Of a stretch of 64,000 nucleotides of DNA, positions 36,342 through 46,065 are shown one piece after another. Position 1 is the first letter of the stretch. Each line of letters starts with the position of its first letter. The stretch is from Nemertoderma westbladi (lineage: Eukaryota; Xenacoelomorpha; Nemertodermatida; Nemertodermatidae), in assembly GCA_032718475.1 (NCBI GenBank), contig JAUCBJ010007785.1:62001-126000 (forward strand). The letters run 5' to 3'. Made by a program: the position numbers and the translations under genes. Under the pieces are notes generated by a model, which was given only the letters and a program-made list of their open reading frames with translations, was not told the origin of the DNA and searched no databases.

Positions 36342-39215
36342 ATGAGTGTCTCAGACAAGGAGGCACTAGAGGACAGCTATGAGACGGCGGCTGGACCGCC
36401 GACTGACGATAGCGTAAATATTACTGTTGACGACAATGCCGACTATGACGACGCAGCGAGCGACGCTGACGTAAGTGAACAGGAGGATGAGACAGTGACC
36501 AGTGAGGAAGAACAGCAGCCTCAGGTAATAGTATTAGGATCCCCTACCGCTACTGTAAGGAAGGATTGTACAGCAACCCGGACAGAGGTGAGTGATAGGG
36601 AGGGTAGTGTAGCAGAAGCGAGAGCCCGGAGCCCGGTTTCCAGACCTGTGGGTATGGTAAGTGCCGTGGTCCCGACGGCTGTTAGAAGTACCCGTAGTTC
36701 CCGAAATAATCCTTCAAGTCCACCAAGTGTGAGTCAGGTAAGCGAGAGAGAACTTGATATCGCGATAAAGAAGAAACTTCGCGCGCATGCCGGACATATA
36801 ACCCGGACGGCGGACAAGGTAAGGAAAATGTTAGCCGACTCAGCGAACATCGGGAGGGTAGAGTTAGTAGAGATTAGAAGAGGATATAACTCAGCGTTAT
36901 TCAAGCAGACGGAGGAGCTTGCAGTCCTAGCGAAGAAGGCAGTAGAGTCTCAGTCGAGCGACGTGGCGACGAGGATTTACGACAGGGTTTTAGCAGCCTT
37001 GTTGGAGCACCGCGAGTTATCGGAGCGATTCCGACGAATTAGGACGGAGAACTGGCTGCTATGGGCATCACATGCGCAGGCGACTCAGGTGAGTGACGCA
37101 GAGTTGAGAGACTTAGTGGAGCGAGAAGAGATCCAGGATAAAGAGGAGCGCCGTTATCAGAGGGAAGTTACTAGCTGGCTGATGCAGAATGGAGTGGTGG
37201 TACCGGGTCAGGTGCTACCGACGACGGAGAACATTCAACAGAGGACGTTGACTCCACCCGACGACGCATCCAGAGACAGCGGCGATTCCCAGGTTAGTCA
37301 CGCGCGAGGTAAGGTTATATGTGCTAGATCCCTTGTTTCGCACAACTCGGCGGAGGAGAGAAGACGCCGACTAGACGAACAGCAGGCGGAAGTTTTGCGT
37401 GCATCAGAAGCACGGAAGGAAGCCGAGCGGGAACGCGAGCGCACACGTAAGTTAGACGCAAAGTTGCGAGAGTTGGAAGAGAAAGGTAAGCGTGAACAAG
37501 CGGAACGCGAACAGGAAGAACGCGAACTCCAACTCCAACGCGAACGCGAAGAACGCGAACTCCAACTCCAACGCGAAGAACGCGAACTCCAACTCCAACG
37601 CGAAGAACGCGAACTCCAACTCGAACGCGAGCGCAAGGAGCGCGAACTTGAGCGCGAGAGGGAGCGACGGGCGTTGTATGAAGAGAAGGCGCGTGTGGAA
37701 GAAGAGGGCGCAGCGAGACGAGCAAGGGAGGAAGAAGAACGTAAACTGGCGCAGTTGGAAAGTGCGAGATTAAGTTTAGAGAGCGAAGAACGGACTAGGA
37801 AGGCGAACGAAATCGCCGAGAAGGGGATGCGAATGATCGAAGAATGTGGGGCGAGTGTAGGGACTGAGTTGCGAGAACTGTTCGCACTGCAGAAGGCCGA
37901 ACAGGAAGCGAGAACTCCGACTATACGCGAGTCGACGACGACCAGAATTCCTATACCCGGTCCAGCTATTACGAGTACACGGATCGCTAAACCGTTCTCT
38001 ACATATCGCACGCCAGTTGGTATTAGTGCTTCACCTATCGCGCAGAATCCACGGCATCAGAACATCGCACCACTACACACCGAACACGACGATGAAGAGT
38101 TTAGAGAAACTCCGACGGGACGAGTATTGGGCGAACCGAACCCGCGGGTTTGGAATACGCGGACGGAGCGCCGACCCAGTTCGACGGAGAACTTCCGGGT
38201 TAAACCGGAAGAGGGATCATATGAGAGACAGCGGATTACTCAGATAGAGCCGACTATACAACAGAACCCTAGCCAGGAATTTATTACGAGGGATGAGTTA
38301 AGTGCTAGTTTAGCGCAAGCTATATCGCCGCACATCCAACCTATAACAGACATGCTTAGCAACCTACGGTTAAAGGAAGCAGCCCAGGTAAGAAGTAATT
38401 CTAATCCCAGCAGGCCTGAGTTAGATAAAGTCCAGCCTAGTCAACGAGTACGCATATCGGAGGAGACTATACCACATAGACCTCAGGTAAGGACGCCTGT
38501 CCCGAATATTCATAATCCCAACTTCGAAAATTCGGCCGAGAAATTTATACAAGATGCTTGGGTCAGGGCCTCGGCGCGCAAACCATCGCGAGCGCTAAGG
38601 ACTGACACCGAGTCAAGCGATGAAGAGGAAGAAATGAGACGTCAGAAGTCCCGAAACTATAAGGAAAGAAGGACCGACGCGGAGCAGGTAAGTTGGAACC
38701 ACCGGGAAAGGACCAGACTTAATAACCCTGCAGAACTAAACCATTTGTTAACCCGGAACGACGCAACCCTTAGGGACATAGGTAAGTTTGCTGCTAGGCA
38801 AGGACTGCCGACGCAACAACCCCAGAAGTTTATGGGCAACCATAAGCATTGGAGGACCTTCAAAACCTATGTCGACGAGCAGCTAACCAACAGCACCTTT
38901 ACTCCCAACGAGAAGTTCAACTATTTGCTTCAGATGCTCCATCGAGAACCTAGAGCCATTGCGGATAACTTCGTCGGCAATGAAAGAGCATTCGAGTTAG
39001 CGATGAAGACGCTTAGTGACATCTACGGGAATAAAACCAAGATGGCGCAGTCGATAGTAGAAGACTTGGGTAAGGGCGGAAGGATTACAACTCCGTTAGA
39101 GCTGTTGAACTTAGCGAACGCTATTTCGAACGCATTGGACATCTTGAGGACGGTGAATCTACCTCATCATGGTAATAAGACGTCTAAACATGCGTTACCG
39201 ACAGAAATGGCGTAA
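36342..39215 (+). CDS. gag: BEL/Pao Gag-like protein (957 aa)
   Basis: This encodes the structural protein of the retrotransposon particle. The N-terminus is acidic. Residues about 335-523 form a long Glu/Arg/Gln-rich region with coiled-coil character, including about four copies of a 9-residue unit (ERELQLQRE) encoded by a 27-bp DNA repeat at about 37518-37640. From about residue 828 (KFMGNHKHWRTFKTYVDEQL) it resembles the conserved gag domain of BEL elements (DUF1759-like), with aromatic residues, a FNYLLQML segment and an IYGNKTKMAQ segment. The ATG at 36342 is the first in a frame open to the stop at 39213-39215. Zinc knuckles are not in this ORF but at the start of the next, so the last part of the gag domain and the nucleocapsid are made only if ribosomes change frame. 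The codons GTA-AGY (Val-Ser) are unusually frequent. Confidence 0.9.
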   Translation: MSVSDKEALEDSYETAAGPPTDDSVNITVDDNADYDDAASDADVSEQEDETVTSEEEQQPQVIVLGSPTATVRKDCTATRTEVSDREGSVAEARARSPVSRPVGMVSAVVPTAVRSTRSSRNNPSSPPSVSQVSERELDIAIKKKLRAHAGHITRTADKVRKMLADSANIGRVELVEIRRGYNSALFKQTEELAVLAKKAVESQSSDVATRIYDRVLAALLEHRELSERFRRIRTENWLLWASHAQATQVSDAELRDLVEREEIQDKEERRYQREVTSWLMQNGVVVPGQVLPTTENIQQRTLTPPDDASRDSGDSQVSHARGKVICARSLVSHNSAEERRRRLDEQQAEVLRASEARKEAERERERTRKLDAKLRELEEKGKREQAEREQEERELQLQREREERELQLQREERELQLQREERELQLERERKERELERERERRALYEEKARVEEEGAARRAREEEERKLAQLESARLSLESEERTRKANEIAEKGMRMIEECGASVGTELRELFALQKAEQEARTPTIRESTTTRIPIPGPAITSTRIAKPFSTYRTPVGISASPIAQNPRHQNIAPLHTEHDDEEFRETPTGRVLGEPNPRVWNTRTERRPSSTENFRVKPEEGSYERQRITQIEPTIQQNPSQEFITRDELSASLAQAISPHIQPITDMLSNLRLKEAAQVRSNSNPSRPELDKVQPSQRVRISEETIPHRPQVRTPVPNIHNPNFENSAEKFIQDAWVRASARKPSRALRTDTESSDEEEEMRRQKSRNYKERRTDAEQVSWNHRERTRLNNPAELNHLLTRNDATLRDIGKFAARQGLPTQQPQKFMGNHKHWRTFKTYVDEQLTNSTFTPNEKFNYLLQMLHREPRAIADNFVGNERAFELAMKTLSDIYGNKTKMAQSIVEDLGKGGRITTPLELLNLANAISNALDILRTVNLPHHGNKTSKHALPTEMA
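36640..36657. repeat. Dispersed 18-bp palindrome, copy 1 (diverged)
   Basis: CCAGACCTGTGGGTATGG within gag is the weakest copy of the palindrome whose perfect form is at 45818-45835. Seven of nine symmetric positions still pair by Watson-Crick, plus one or two wobble pairs. Confidence 0.45.
37518..37640 (+). repeat. 27-bp tandem repeat inside gag
   Basis: About four units built on GAACGCGAACTCCAACTCCA encode the Glu/Arg/Leu/Gln heptad-like stretch. Because the unit length is a multiple of three, copy number can change without breaking the frame. Other frames are open here for the same reason and are not genes. Confidence 0.85.
39157..39215 (+). other. Gag/pol overlap with +1 frame relation
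   Basis: The pol frame opens at 39157 (preceded by TGA at 39154-39156) and the gag frame closes at 39215, so 59 nt are open in both. Pol is +1 (or -2) relative to gag. The region contains CATCATGG with a pol-frame ATG at 39169. There is no homopolymer that would suggest a sequencing slip. Either +1 frameshifting, re-initiation at 39169 or a fixed mutation could explain it. Confidence 0.65.
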
Positions 39216-42200
39216 ATTAGAGAATAAGTTGGAGGGCCAAGGTAAAGTATTGACACTTCAGCATATTCATGACATGATAGCCGCAGACGCAGTAGCAGAG
39301 ATGAAATCAAACTTCTCAGAAGAGAATATGAGGGAGTCTAAACCTGTTACCGGTAAGTCTATGGTAAGTTTTGACGACGACAGGACCACTGTGACATTTA
39401 ACTCAGTAGACAGATATAATTCGAGTACCCCAGCCTTTAGATCAGACTCGCGAGTATGGTCAGGTGAGCGGTTAGATAGACCTAGGTTAAAGCAACAGGA
39501 GTTGCCGGATGGATTTGTAGGTTGCCAATACTGTTTACTAAAGAAGGTAAGATCTGACGACCATAAGTTAGATAGTTGCAGACGGTTCAAAGAATTAAAT
39601 TCGGAACAGAGAAGAGTTCAAGTGCGGACGTTGGACACCTGTTGGGCATGTCTTGCGCCAGGCCATGTATGGCGGCAGTGCCCGAACAGCAAGGACGGAT
39701 GCATGGAATGCGGCAGACTACATCACAAGTTGCTACATGCGGATTTCCATACCCCAACGGACCGTTACTTACAGCGAAATCCTCACAGGAAGGGGAGCAA
39801 AGAACCCGTATCGATAAGGAGGAATACGTACACTGGCATCCAGGACGATGGTTACCAACCAGGTTCGTCGGACGAGGATGGCGAGTCGAGCGCGAGAGAA
39901 GTGACCTGCCAAGGTTTCACCGCGGATAGTTCATCGACCAGCGCGCGGACGTATTTATCATCGGCCACGTCGGAAATATTTAGCGTGATTCCGGTGAAAC
40001 TCACTGGCGATAAGGGATCGAAGCGAATATATGTGATGTTGGACACTGCGTCCACATTATCTTATATCGACGAGGAAGTGGCGAGAGCCGTTTCTAGCTT
40101 CCAGGACGCCGAGGAGATCCAAATAGAGTTGAAGTCTATGCACGGGGTAGGAGACCTCAATGGACACAGAATTTCGGTAGAACTAGATTCCCTACTTCCG
40201 AGAGACCAACACACTCGACAAGAACGGAAAGCTTTGCCATTGGACGGATTTAAGTGTCTAGCTATGAAGGGATTCGGCAGGCAGTTAGGTAAGGTGCCGC
40301 CGATGAGTCCCATAGCACAGGAGTATTTTGACAAGCTCAGGATACCCAGACACCAGGTAGGTTATAGGAATGTTTCTATGTTGATTGGTGCAGAACAGCT
40401 GATCGCACACCAGATATGGGAAACGAGACCAGCTGAGCCGCATGTCAATGGACCACATGCCCATAGGACTATACTAGGTTGGTATACAAGAGTACCCATG
40501 TCTTATGAGTTTACAGGTGGCGACAAGCCAATGAACAGATACGACGAATTACAGCCTATAACTCAACCACCGTTAGTAGAACCACCAGACATAGACGAGT
40601 TTAGGAGAACCTGTATTGACCACTATAGTGACTTTAGCGAGTCGGACGAGGAGTTGATTCCCGATAATGTTAGGTTGTCGGAACCACTTCACAACGACCG
40701 GACAGATAGTGAACCCGAAGACTACTGTTATCAGACCCGTGGGTCTGGTTCAGCGGCCCACGCTACTTATCTGACTAACGTTTTGACTTATACAGACATA
40801 GTGGAGGGTCAAGTGGCTAAATATCGAGACCTGGACATTTTCCAATATAGTGAGGAGGAGTTACAGAAGGAATTGATACGCCAGGACCTCGAGACAGGAG
40901 CCAGAACCGCCGAATGGCTGGATAGGGACGCAATGGAACCCGGTGGATATGACCTAGCCATGTCTACTGATGAGAAACGGTCGCTGGAGATGATGGAAGA
41001 CACCATACGTCTGCTACCGACTGGACATTTCGAAGTTGGAATGTTGTGGCGTCGACAACCACCTAAGTTGGAGAACAACTACAACTTAGCCTTGAAAAGA
41101 TTAAACGGAGTAAGGGCTCGGTTGTTGAAGAATCCAGACATTAGGGAGAAGTATTGCGCCCAGATCAACAACTATTTCGCCAAGGGATTTGCTGGGAAGG
41201 TAGAGGACCCTGACTTAGTGACAGACCAGACTTATTACCTTCCACACCACTATGTGACTCACCCTGACAAGCCAGACAAAGTCCGAGTAGTCAACGACTG
41301 CGCAGCAGTCTATAGAGGTATGTCCCTGAATTCAGAGTTGATGGACGGACCCAACCTGAACAATTATTTGATTGGAATACTGTTGCGTTTTAGACAGCGG
41401 CGATTCGCATTTACTTGTGACATCGAGGCGATGTTCCACCAGGTAAGAGCCTGTAAGGCAGACCATGATAGCCTTCGCTTTCTCTGGTACGAGAATGAAG
41501 ACTTATCCGGCCCAGTGGTTACATACCAAATGTACGTTAGGATATTTGGCGCCCGCGATAGTCCGAATGGCACGCTGTTTGTTCTAAAGAAAACGGCAAC
41601 AGCCCAGATTGGTAAGTACCCAGTAGAAGTAATCGAGTCTATATTGAGAAACTTCTATATGGACGACGGATTGGTGTCCAAGGACACGGCGGAACAAGCC
41701 ATAGAAGTGGCTCACGGCCTGCAGGAGTGCTTGGCTACAGGGGGTTTTCCTCTGACCAAGTTCACTACCAATTCGGAGGCCCTATTAGAATCGTTCCCGG
41801 TGAAAGATCGCGGGAGCGGAGACATAGAATTGGGGGTAGAACCAATCCCCATGGCGCGAGTACTGGGACTCGCTTGGAACCCGAACTCAGACAAGTTCCA
41901 GGTAAGAGTTAGATTTGAGCCCAGTAGCCCAGACAAAGTTTTGACTAAGAGGATTTGCTTATCGACATTGAGTAGACTATTTGACCCGATGAACTTTATC
42001 AGTCCGGTTATATTACAGGCACGAGCGTGCATGAGGAAAATTTGGTTGTCCGACTTAGAGTGGGACGAACCAATATCTCCTATACATGCAAAGCAGTGGA
42101 GGGAGTGGGAAGCCGAGTTGCATCTATTGAAAAATATAGATGTACCCCGTTCCTACTTTCCGAATCAGCTGGTATTCCCAGCTGATTTAGAGCTCCACCT

Positions 42201-44631
42201 ATTTAGTGACGCAAGTGACACCGGCTTTGGTATGGTAGCCTACCTTCGCCGAGAGGTAAGTCAGGACAAGTTTGAGACGGCCTTTGTAACTTCCAGATCA
42301 AAGACAATGCCGGTCAAATACATGACTGTCCCTCGTGCAGAGTTACAGGCGGCTGTAGTCTCAGTCGAGGTAAGTAAGCAAATAACTGAGGAGTTAGACA
42401 CGACATTGACCTTATTCTATTGGACGGACGCATCCTTGGTGTTAGTATACATTGCGGCCGACAATATTGCACTAAAGACATTTGTGGCCAACAGACGCGC
42501 TCAAATCGTTGACTTTTCGACGAAGGAACAGTGGAGACATTGTCCGGGAGTGTTGAACCCGGCCGACATAACTTCGAGAGGTGCAATGCCGGCGGAATTC
42601 TGTCAGGAAGAGTCGCAGGAGTTTTGGTTGCATGGACCTGATTTTCTAACGAGGACACAGGAACATTGGCCAGAGCGACTAAAGATAGTGACCAATCCGA
42701 TGCCTGAAGATGCAGAAGTCAAAGTGGAGAAAGTCTCTAAGTCGAAGTCTAAAGCCAAACTTAAGTCATTGGAGCGGCCTGAAGAGTCACTGGAGCGGCC
42801 TGAAGAGTCATTGGAGCGGCCCGGAGACCTGTCAGACCAACAGACTTACGTGACTACTAGGTCCGGAAGGGTAAGTTATGACATAAAACCACCCTTACAG
42901 ACTAAACCGGAGTCACAGTTGGTAAGTGACGGACAGAAAATGACCGACAAAATGGAGTCTTTGGTTTCCAAACCTGCGGGTTTGGATTCGAAACTTCCAT
43001 TAACTAGCGGACAACCGTCGCTGGCATTAGAGCCATGTAGTATTTATGACAAATTACTAAATTCGTCTGCCTCTTGGCTGACAATTTGTAAAAGAACTGC
43101 GTGGTTAAGCCGATACATTTTGTACCTTTGTTTAAAACATTCGAAACATTTGAGAGAACGAACGAGCACCAATAGTGAGCGAATTCGAAAATTGAAACAA
43201 CCTCTGACAGAGGATGAGATTGATCAAGCGGAATTAAAGCATTTGAAACATTATCAGATGTGTGCCTTCCCTAAAGAATTCCATCTATTATCGGCTCAAC
43301 GACCAGTTCTCTATAAACCCCTTAGAAAATGGAGTCCATTAATCCATAAGGGTTTAATTTGTCATAGATCGAGAATCCAGACTGTCGACATAAACTCACA
43401 GTTTAGGTTCCCAGTGATAATCCCTAGTCACCCAATAGAATTGCAAAGAGCGATTTTATGGGATATACACAAGAGGTTGCATCACGCGGGAAAGTTACAC
43501 TGTTTGTCGGCAGCGAGACAGCGATTCATTCTATTGCAGCCAAGCAGGGCAGTCGGCACTATGTACGACGCCTGTCTGGTTTGCAGGAGGGTGAACGCCA
43601 GAGTATTGGAACAGGAGATGGCTGAACTCCCGGAAGCGAGAGTGCAGGCATATGACCCACCCTTTACGAACACAGGGGTGGACTGTTTTGGTCCGATTGA
43701 AGCAAAGAGTGGACGGCTGACCCACAAACGATGGGGTCTGCTACTGACATGCATGGCTAGTAGAGCCATACACATTGAGCGTGTGGCAGACATGTCGACC
43801 AAATCTCTGCTCCTGGCCTTAAAGAGATTTATGGCCAGGAGAGGACTAGTAAAGGCGTTCTACTCCGATAAGGGTACAAACTTTGTCGGAGGGAATAGCG
43901 AGTTGAACGCGGCTCATAAAGCGGCACAGAATAAGGAAATTTCTGCAGCACTTTTGCCGCAACGAATAGAGTGGAGATTTAATACTCCAGAAAGTCCTTG
44001 GAGAGGAGGAAGTTGGGAGCGTTTAGTTCGCTCTGTAAAACAGGCCATTGCCAAAACATTGCCTGTAAACAAACAACTTACCGACGACGAGCTGGTCACA
44101 GCTTTCATCGAAATCGAGCATACATTAAACTCGAGGCCGATAGCCATGTTGCCAGACGGTGTTGCATTAACGCCGAATCATTTGCTAATGCAGAGTCCAG
44201 CGTTTCTTGTGCCGGCATCAGAACCCATTAGTGCCGACCTATATAGTCGTAAAAGCTGGAAAGTGACACAGTTTGTGGCGTACACATTCTGGGAATATTG
44301 GCGGGAATACTATCTTCCCACCATATCCACCAGAACAAAGTGGTACAAAACGGTTCGGAGTCTCCAAAGGGGAGATTACGTATTGATAACCGAACCGATT
44401 GTCAAGAGAAAGTATTGGGAGACTGGAGTGATCTTGCACACACACCCAGACGTGCAAAACATAGTGCGCACAGTCACTGTGAAAATTAGGTGCAAGTGTC
44501 CGCACCCAAAGAAGTGTAAAACTAATGGTTTACACACCTTGGACCGACCAGTCCAAGATATCGTGTTATTAGAGGAGACACGTATCGAGACGGGAGATTA
44601 TAATTTGTCTCCTGCCTCAAAACAGAATTAG
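39169..44631 (+). CDS. pol: BEL/Pao Pol polyprotein: zinc knuckles, aspartic protease, RT, RNase H, integrase
   Basis: This 1,820-residue frame copies the element's RNA into DNA and inserts it. Domains in order: a C-x2-C pair at 119/122; a CX2CX4HX4C zinc knuckle (C158, C161, H166, C171) and a CMECGRLHH cluster (178-186); a Pao-type aspartic protease with D292 (LDTAS) and the ILGWY motif near 437; reverse transcriptase with D751 and YMDD at 830-833; RNase H with D1014, E1058 and D1087; a linker with three SLERPEE-type repeats; integrase with an HHCC zinc site (H1434, H1438, C1469, C1472) and catalytic D1505, D1567, E1617; then a C-terminal region like DUF5641 of BEL elements. All catalytic residues are present and there is no internal stop. 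The ATG at 39169 may not be used if translation comes from gag by frameshift. Confidence 0.95.
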   Translation: MVIRRLNMRYRQKWRKLENKLEGQGKVLTLQHIHDMIAADAVAEMKSNFSEENMRESKPVTGKSMVSFDDDRTTVTFNSVDRYNSSTPAFRSDSRVWSGERLDRPRLKQQELPDGFVGCQYCLLKKVRSDDHKLDSCRRFKELNSEQRRVQVRTLDTCWACLAPGHVWRQCPNSKDGCMECGRLHHKLLHADFHTPTDRYLQRNPHRKGSKEPVSIRRNTYTGIQDDGYQPGSSDEDGESSAREVTCQGFTADSSSTSARTYLSSATSEIFSVIPVKLTGDKGSKRIYVMLDTASTLSYIDEEVARAVSSFQDAEEIQIELKSMHGVGDLNGHRISVELDSLLPRDQHTRQERKALPLDGFKCLAMKGFGRQLGKVPPMSPIAQEYFDKLRIPRHQVGYRNVSMLIGAEQLIAHQIWETRPAEPHVNGPHAHRTILGWYTRVPMSYEFTGGDKPMNRYDELQPITQPPLVEPPDIDEFRRTCIDHYSDFSESDEELIPDNVRLSEPLHNDRTDSEPEDYCYQTRGSGSAAHATYLTNVLTYTDIVEGQVAKYRDLDIFQYSEEELQKELIRQDLETGARTAEWLDRDAMEPGGYDLAMSTDEKRSLEMMEDTIRLLPTGHFEVGMLWRRQPPKLENNYNLALKRLNGVRARLLKNPDIREKYCAQINNYFAKGFAGKVEDPDLVTDQTYYLPHHYVTHPDKPDKVRVVNDCAAVYRGMSLNSELMDGPNLNNYLIGILLRFRQRRFAFTCDIEAMFHQVRACKADHDSLRFLWYENEDLSGPVVTYQMYVRIFGARDSPNGTLFVLKKTATAQIGKYPVEVIESILRNFYMDDGLVSKDTAEQAIEVAHGLQECLATGGFPLTKFTTNSEALLESFPVKDRGSGDIELGVEPIPMARVLGLAWNPNSDKFQVRVRFEPSSPDKVLTKRICLSTLSRLFDPMNFISPVILQARACMRKIWLSDLEWDEPISPIHAKQWREWEAELHLLKNIDVPRSYFPNQLVFPADLELHLFSDASDTGFGMVAYLRREVSQDKFETAFVTSRSKTMPVKYMTVPRAELQAAVVSVEVSKQITEELDTTLTLFYWTDASLVLVYIAADNIALKTFVANRRAQIVDFSTKEQWRHCPGVLNPADITSRGAMPAEFCQEESQEFWLHGPDFLTRTQEHWPERLKIVTNPMPEDAEVKVEKVSKSKSKAKLKSLERPEESLERPEESLERPGDLSDQQTYVTTRSGRVSYDIKPPLQTKPESQLVSDGQKMTDKMESLVSKPAGLDSKLPLTSGQPSLALEPCSIYDKLLNSSASWLTICKRTAWLSRYILYLCLKHSKHLRERTSTNSERIRKLKQPLTEDEIDQAELKHLKHYQMCAFPKEFHLLSAQRPVLYKPLRKWSPLIHKGLICHRSRIQTVDINSQFRFPVIIPSHPIELQRAILWDIHKRLHHAGKLHCLSAARQRFILLQPSRAVGTMYDACLVCRRVNARVLEQEMAELPEARVQAYDPPFTNTGVDCFGPIEAKSGRLTHKRWGLLLTCMASRAIHIERVADMSTKSLLLALKRFMARRGLVKAFYSDKGTNFVGGNSELNAAHKAAQNKEISAALLPQRIEWRFNTPESPWRGGSWERLVRSVKQAIAKTLPVNKQLTDDELVTAFIEIEHTLNSRPIAMLPDGVALTPNHLLMQSPAFLVPASEPISADLYSRKSWKVTQFVAYTFWEYWREYYLPTISTRTKWYKTVRSLQRGDYVLITEPIVKRKYWETGVILHTHPDVQNIVRTVTVKIRCKCPHPKKCKTNGLHTLDRPVQDIVLLEETRIETGDYNLSPASKQN
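40731..40748. repeat. Dispersed 18-bp palindrome, copy 2
   Basis: TCAGACCCGTGGGTCTGG in pol. The inner 16 bases are palindromic except for the central pair, and the changed A/T to G/C bases of the arms are changed on both sides. Confidence 0.6.
42968..42985. repeat. Dispersed 18-bp palindrome, copy 3
   Basis: CCAAACCTGCGGGTTTGG in the RNase H-integrase linker of pol, with one wobble position in the palindrome. It is read as Ser-Lys-Pro-Ala-Gly-Leu. Confidence 0.75.
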
Positions 44632-45372
44632 TGTTGGACGCAACTCACTTCGTATGCATTCCTCGTATGCAAATACAAGGAAATGCATAGGAGCGGGGTT
44701 GTGGTGATTTGCGTTGAGTTTTGTCTGGTGGGTATCAAAACAAAATTTTATTTCAAAATTTTAAAAAATTAGAAGTGAACCCAAGACAATTCCAGACGCT
44801 GTGTATAGACGCGTTTTAGAATTCGTCTATAGATAAACAGTAATTTGAAAAGTTGTGAAGCCTGGAAAATAGCATTTAGAAACCATGGTGACGGCTATAT
44901 TACGTAGGAGTGTAAATTGAGTTTAGCAACTTCCACAGATTGGTGCCAACAGTGCAACTAAAGTGCTAAAGGTTAGTAGCACCAGAGGCGTACATGGACC
45001 TCACTCAGTAGTTTGCAGTGATGTGTGATGTTCGATTATCAAACCTGTGGGTTTGGTATAGTCGAGTATTGTGGCTATAGTCCTTTCTAACTACTGTAGT
45101 TTAGTACGAGTAATGGGAGTAGATTGGGCATCAAAAAGTGAGTTGGTCACGGCCAGTTTATCTCCAAAGTTTTTGCGCTATGCATGGGAATAGGTTAGAG
45201 GATAGTTAGGAAGAGACGGGATCTAGAGAGTCGAACCTGAACTGCTGGAAGGCAGCGGGGGGGGGGGTTCGGGAGGTCTGTCCTTCGGCGACATCTAACT
45301 GATTACCCACAGTGTAATTGGTTTGCGTAACGGAACACTTATTGGGATATATATGTATATACGCGAGGCATA
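44632..45372 (+). other. Spacer between pol and the third ORF
   Basis: This holds a hairpin with 8-bp arms (TATAGACG 44804-44811, CGTCTATA 44824-44831), a primer-site-like sequence (TGGTGCCAACAGTGCAAC at about 44941-44958), palindrome copy 4 and a G run near 45257. No coding frame of note is seen. Confidence 0.5.
45039..45056. repeat. Dispersed 18-bp palindrome, copy 4
   Basis: TCAAACCTGTGGGTTTGG in the non-coding spacer after pol. Confidence 0.7.
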
Positions 45373-46065
45373 ATGGAGAGGGATATTAGAGCGCAACCGC
45401 GCAGAGGATTTACTGCCAGAGAGGAGGCGGAGCTACCATTCGCGCGACCAGGATGTAAAGACTCTAATGTTTACTACCATGGGCGGTCGGTGATGGAGCT
45501 AAATGGGAAATACAAACCCACGATTCCCGACCGACTAGACGAGCAACATCCAGAACCGATATTAACGCGATGTCCAGCTCACCAATTCCTTAGATATAAC
45601 GAGGGAGGTTACCCGATGAGCAACCCGATGATCAGTATCGACTTCAGCGGAAAGCGACCTCCGAGACCCATTACGCCGACCGTTACAACATTAGATCCGT
45701 ATACGGAGATTAAACCCTGTTCGACACCCAGTTTGATAGAGACGGCAGCGGCCATTTCGCTGTACCGAGCCTATAAGGATATAGAGGCGCGGCGCGAAGC
45801 GGCGCGGGACTCGGGTACCAAACCCGCGGGTTTGGAGCTCTCGAGTCCCTGGACTGCGTTTACTTCACTTCACCAGGAGAGGAAACTCACGCCTGAGTAT
45901 CCAGACGAGATTCGCGCCATCCATCCGTCTACTAACCACACCCACGATCCACGGTTTATACGATATTTACTCCAAATTATTTCGGGAAGTTTCGACGCAC
46001 GTATTATTAAGCCCGAATCTGTCCAATCCTTTATATATCATCGTCGCTCTGATATATACGTCTAG
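45373..46065 (+). CDS. Third ORF of the BEL/Pao element, unknown function (230 aa)
   Basis: The ATG at 45373 follows a TATATATGTATATACG stretch and the frame is open to 46065. The protein starts basic (MERDIRAQPRRGF), is rich in Pro, Arg and Thr, and has no signal peptide or membrane segment, so it does not look like an envelope protein. I do not recognise a domain. It lies between pol and the 3' LTR, where env-like or accessory genes sit in some elements. It contains palindrome copy 5 (read Lys-Pro-Ala-Gly-Leu, as in pol copy 3) and its last codons (YHRRSDIYV) coincide with a stem-loop repeated downstream. Its GC-richer codon use matches gag and pol and differs from the AT-rich flanks, which supports real coding. 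It could be made from a spliced RNA. Confidence 0.6.
   Translation: MERDIRAQPRRGFTAREEAELPFARPGCKDSNVYYHGRSVMELNGKYKPTIPDRLDEQHPEPILTRCPAHQFLRYNEGGYPMSNPMISIDFSGKRPPRPITPTVTTLDPYTEIKPCSTPSLIETAAAISLYRAYKDIEARREAARDSGTKPAGLELSSPWTAFTSLHQERKLTPEYPDEIRAIHPSTNHTHDPRFIRYLLQIISGSFDARIIKPESVQSFIYHRRSDIYV
45818..45835. repeat. Dispersed 18-bp palindrome, copy 5 (perfect)
   Basis: CCAAACCCGCGGGTTTGG is a perfect 18-bp palindrome within the third ORF. Confidence 0.85.
46032..46058 (+). other. Stem-loop A with TCGTCGCTC loop
   Basis: Perfect 9-bp stem TATATATCA (46032-46040) / TGATATATA (46050-46058) closing the loop TCGTCGCTC (46041-46049). It overlaps the end of the third ORF. Stem-loop B repeats the loop with a compensated stem. 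Confidence 0.75.

Noticed and set aside
37298-38011. Long minus-strand Ser/Arg-rich frame opposite gag
   Set aside because: It mirrors the Glu/Arg repeat region of gag; the plus-strand frame is clearly the coding one.
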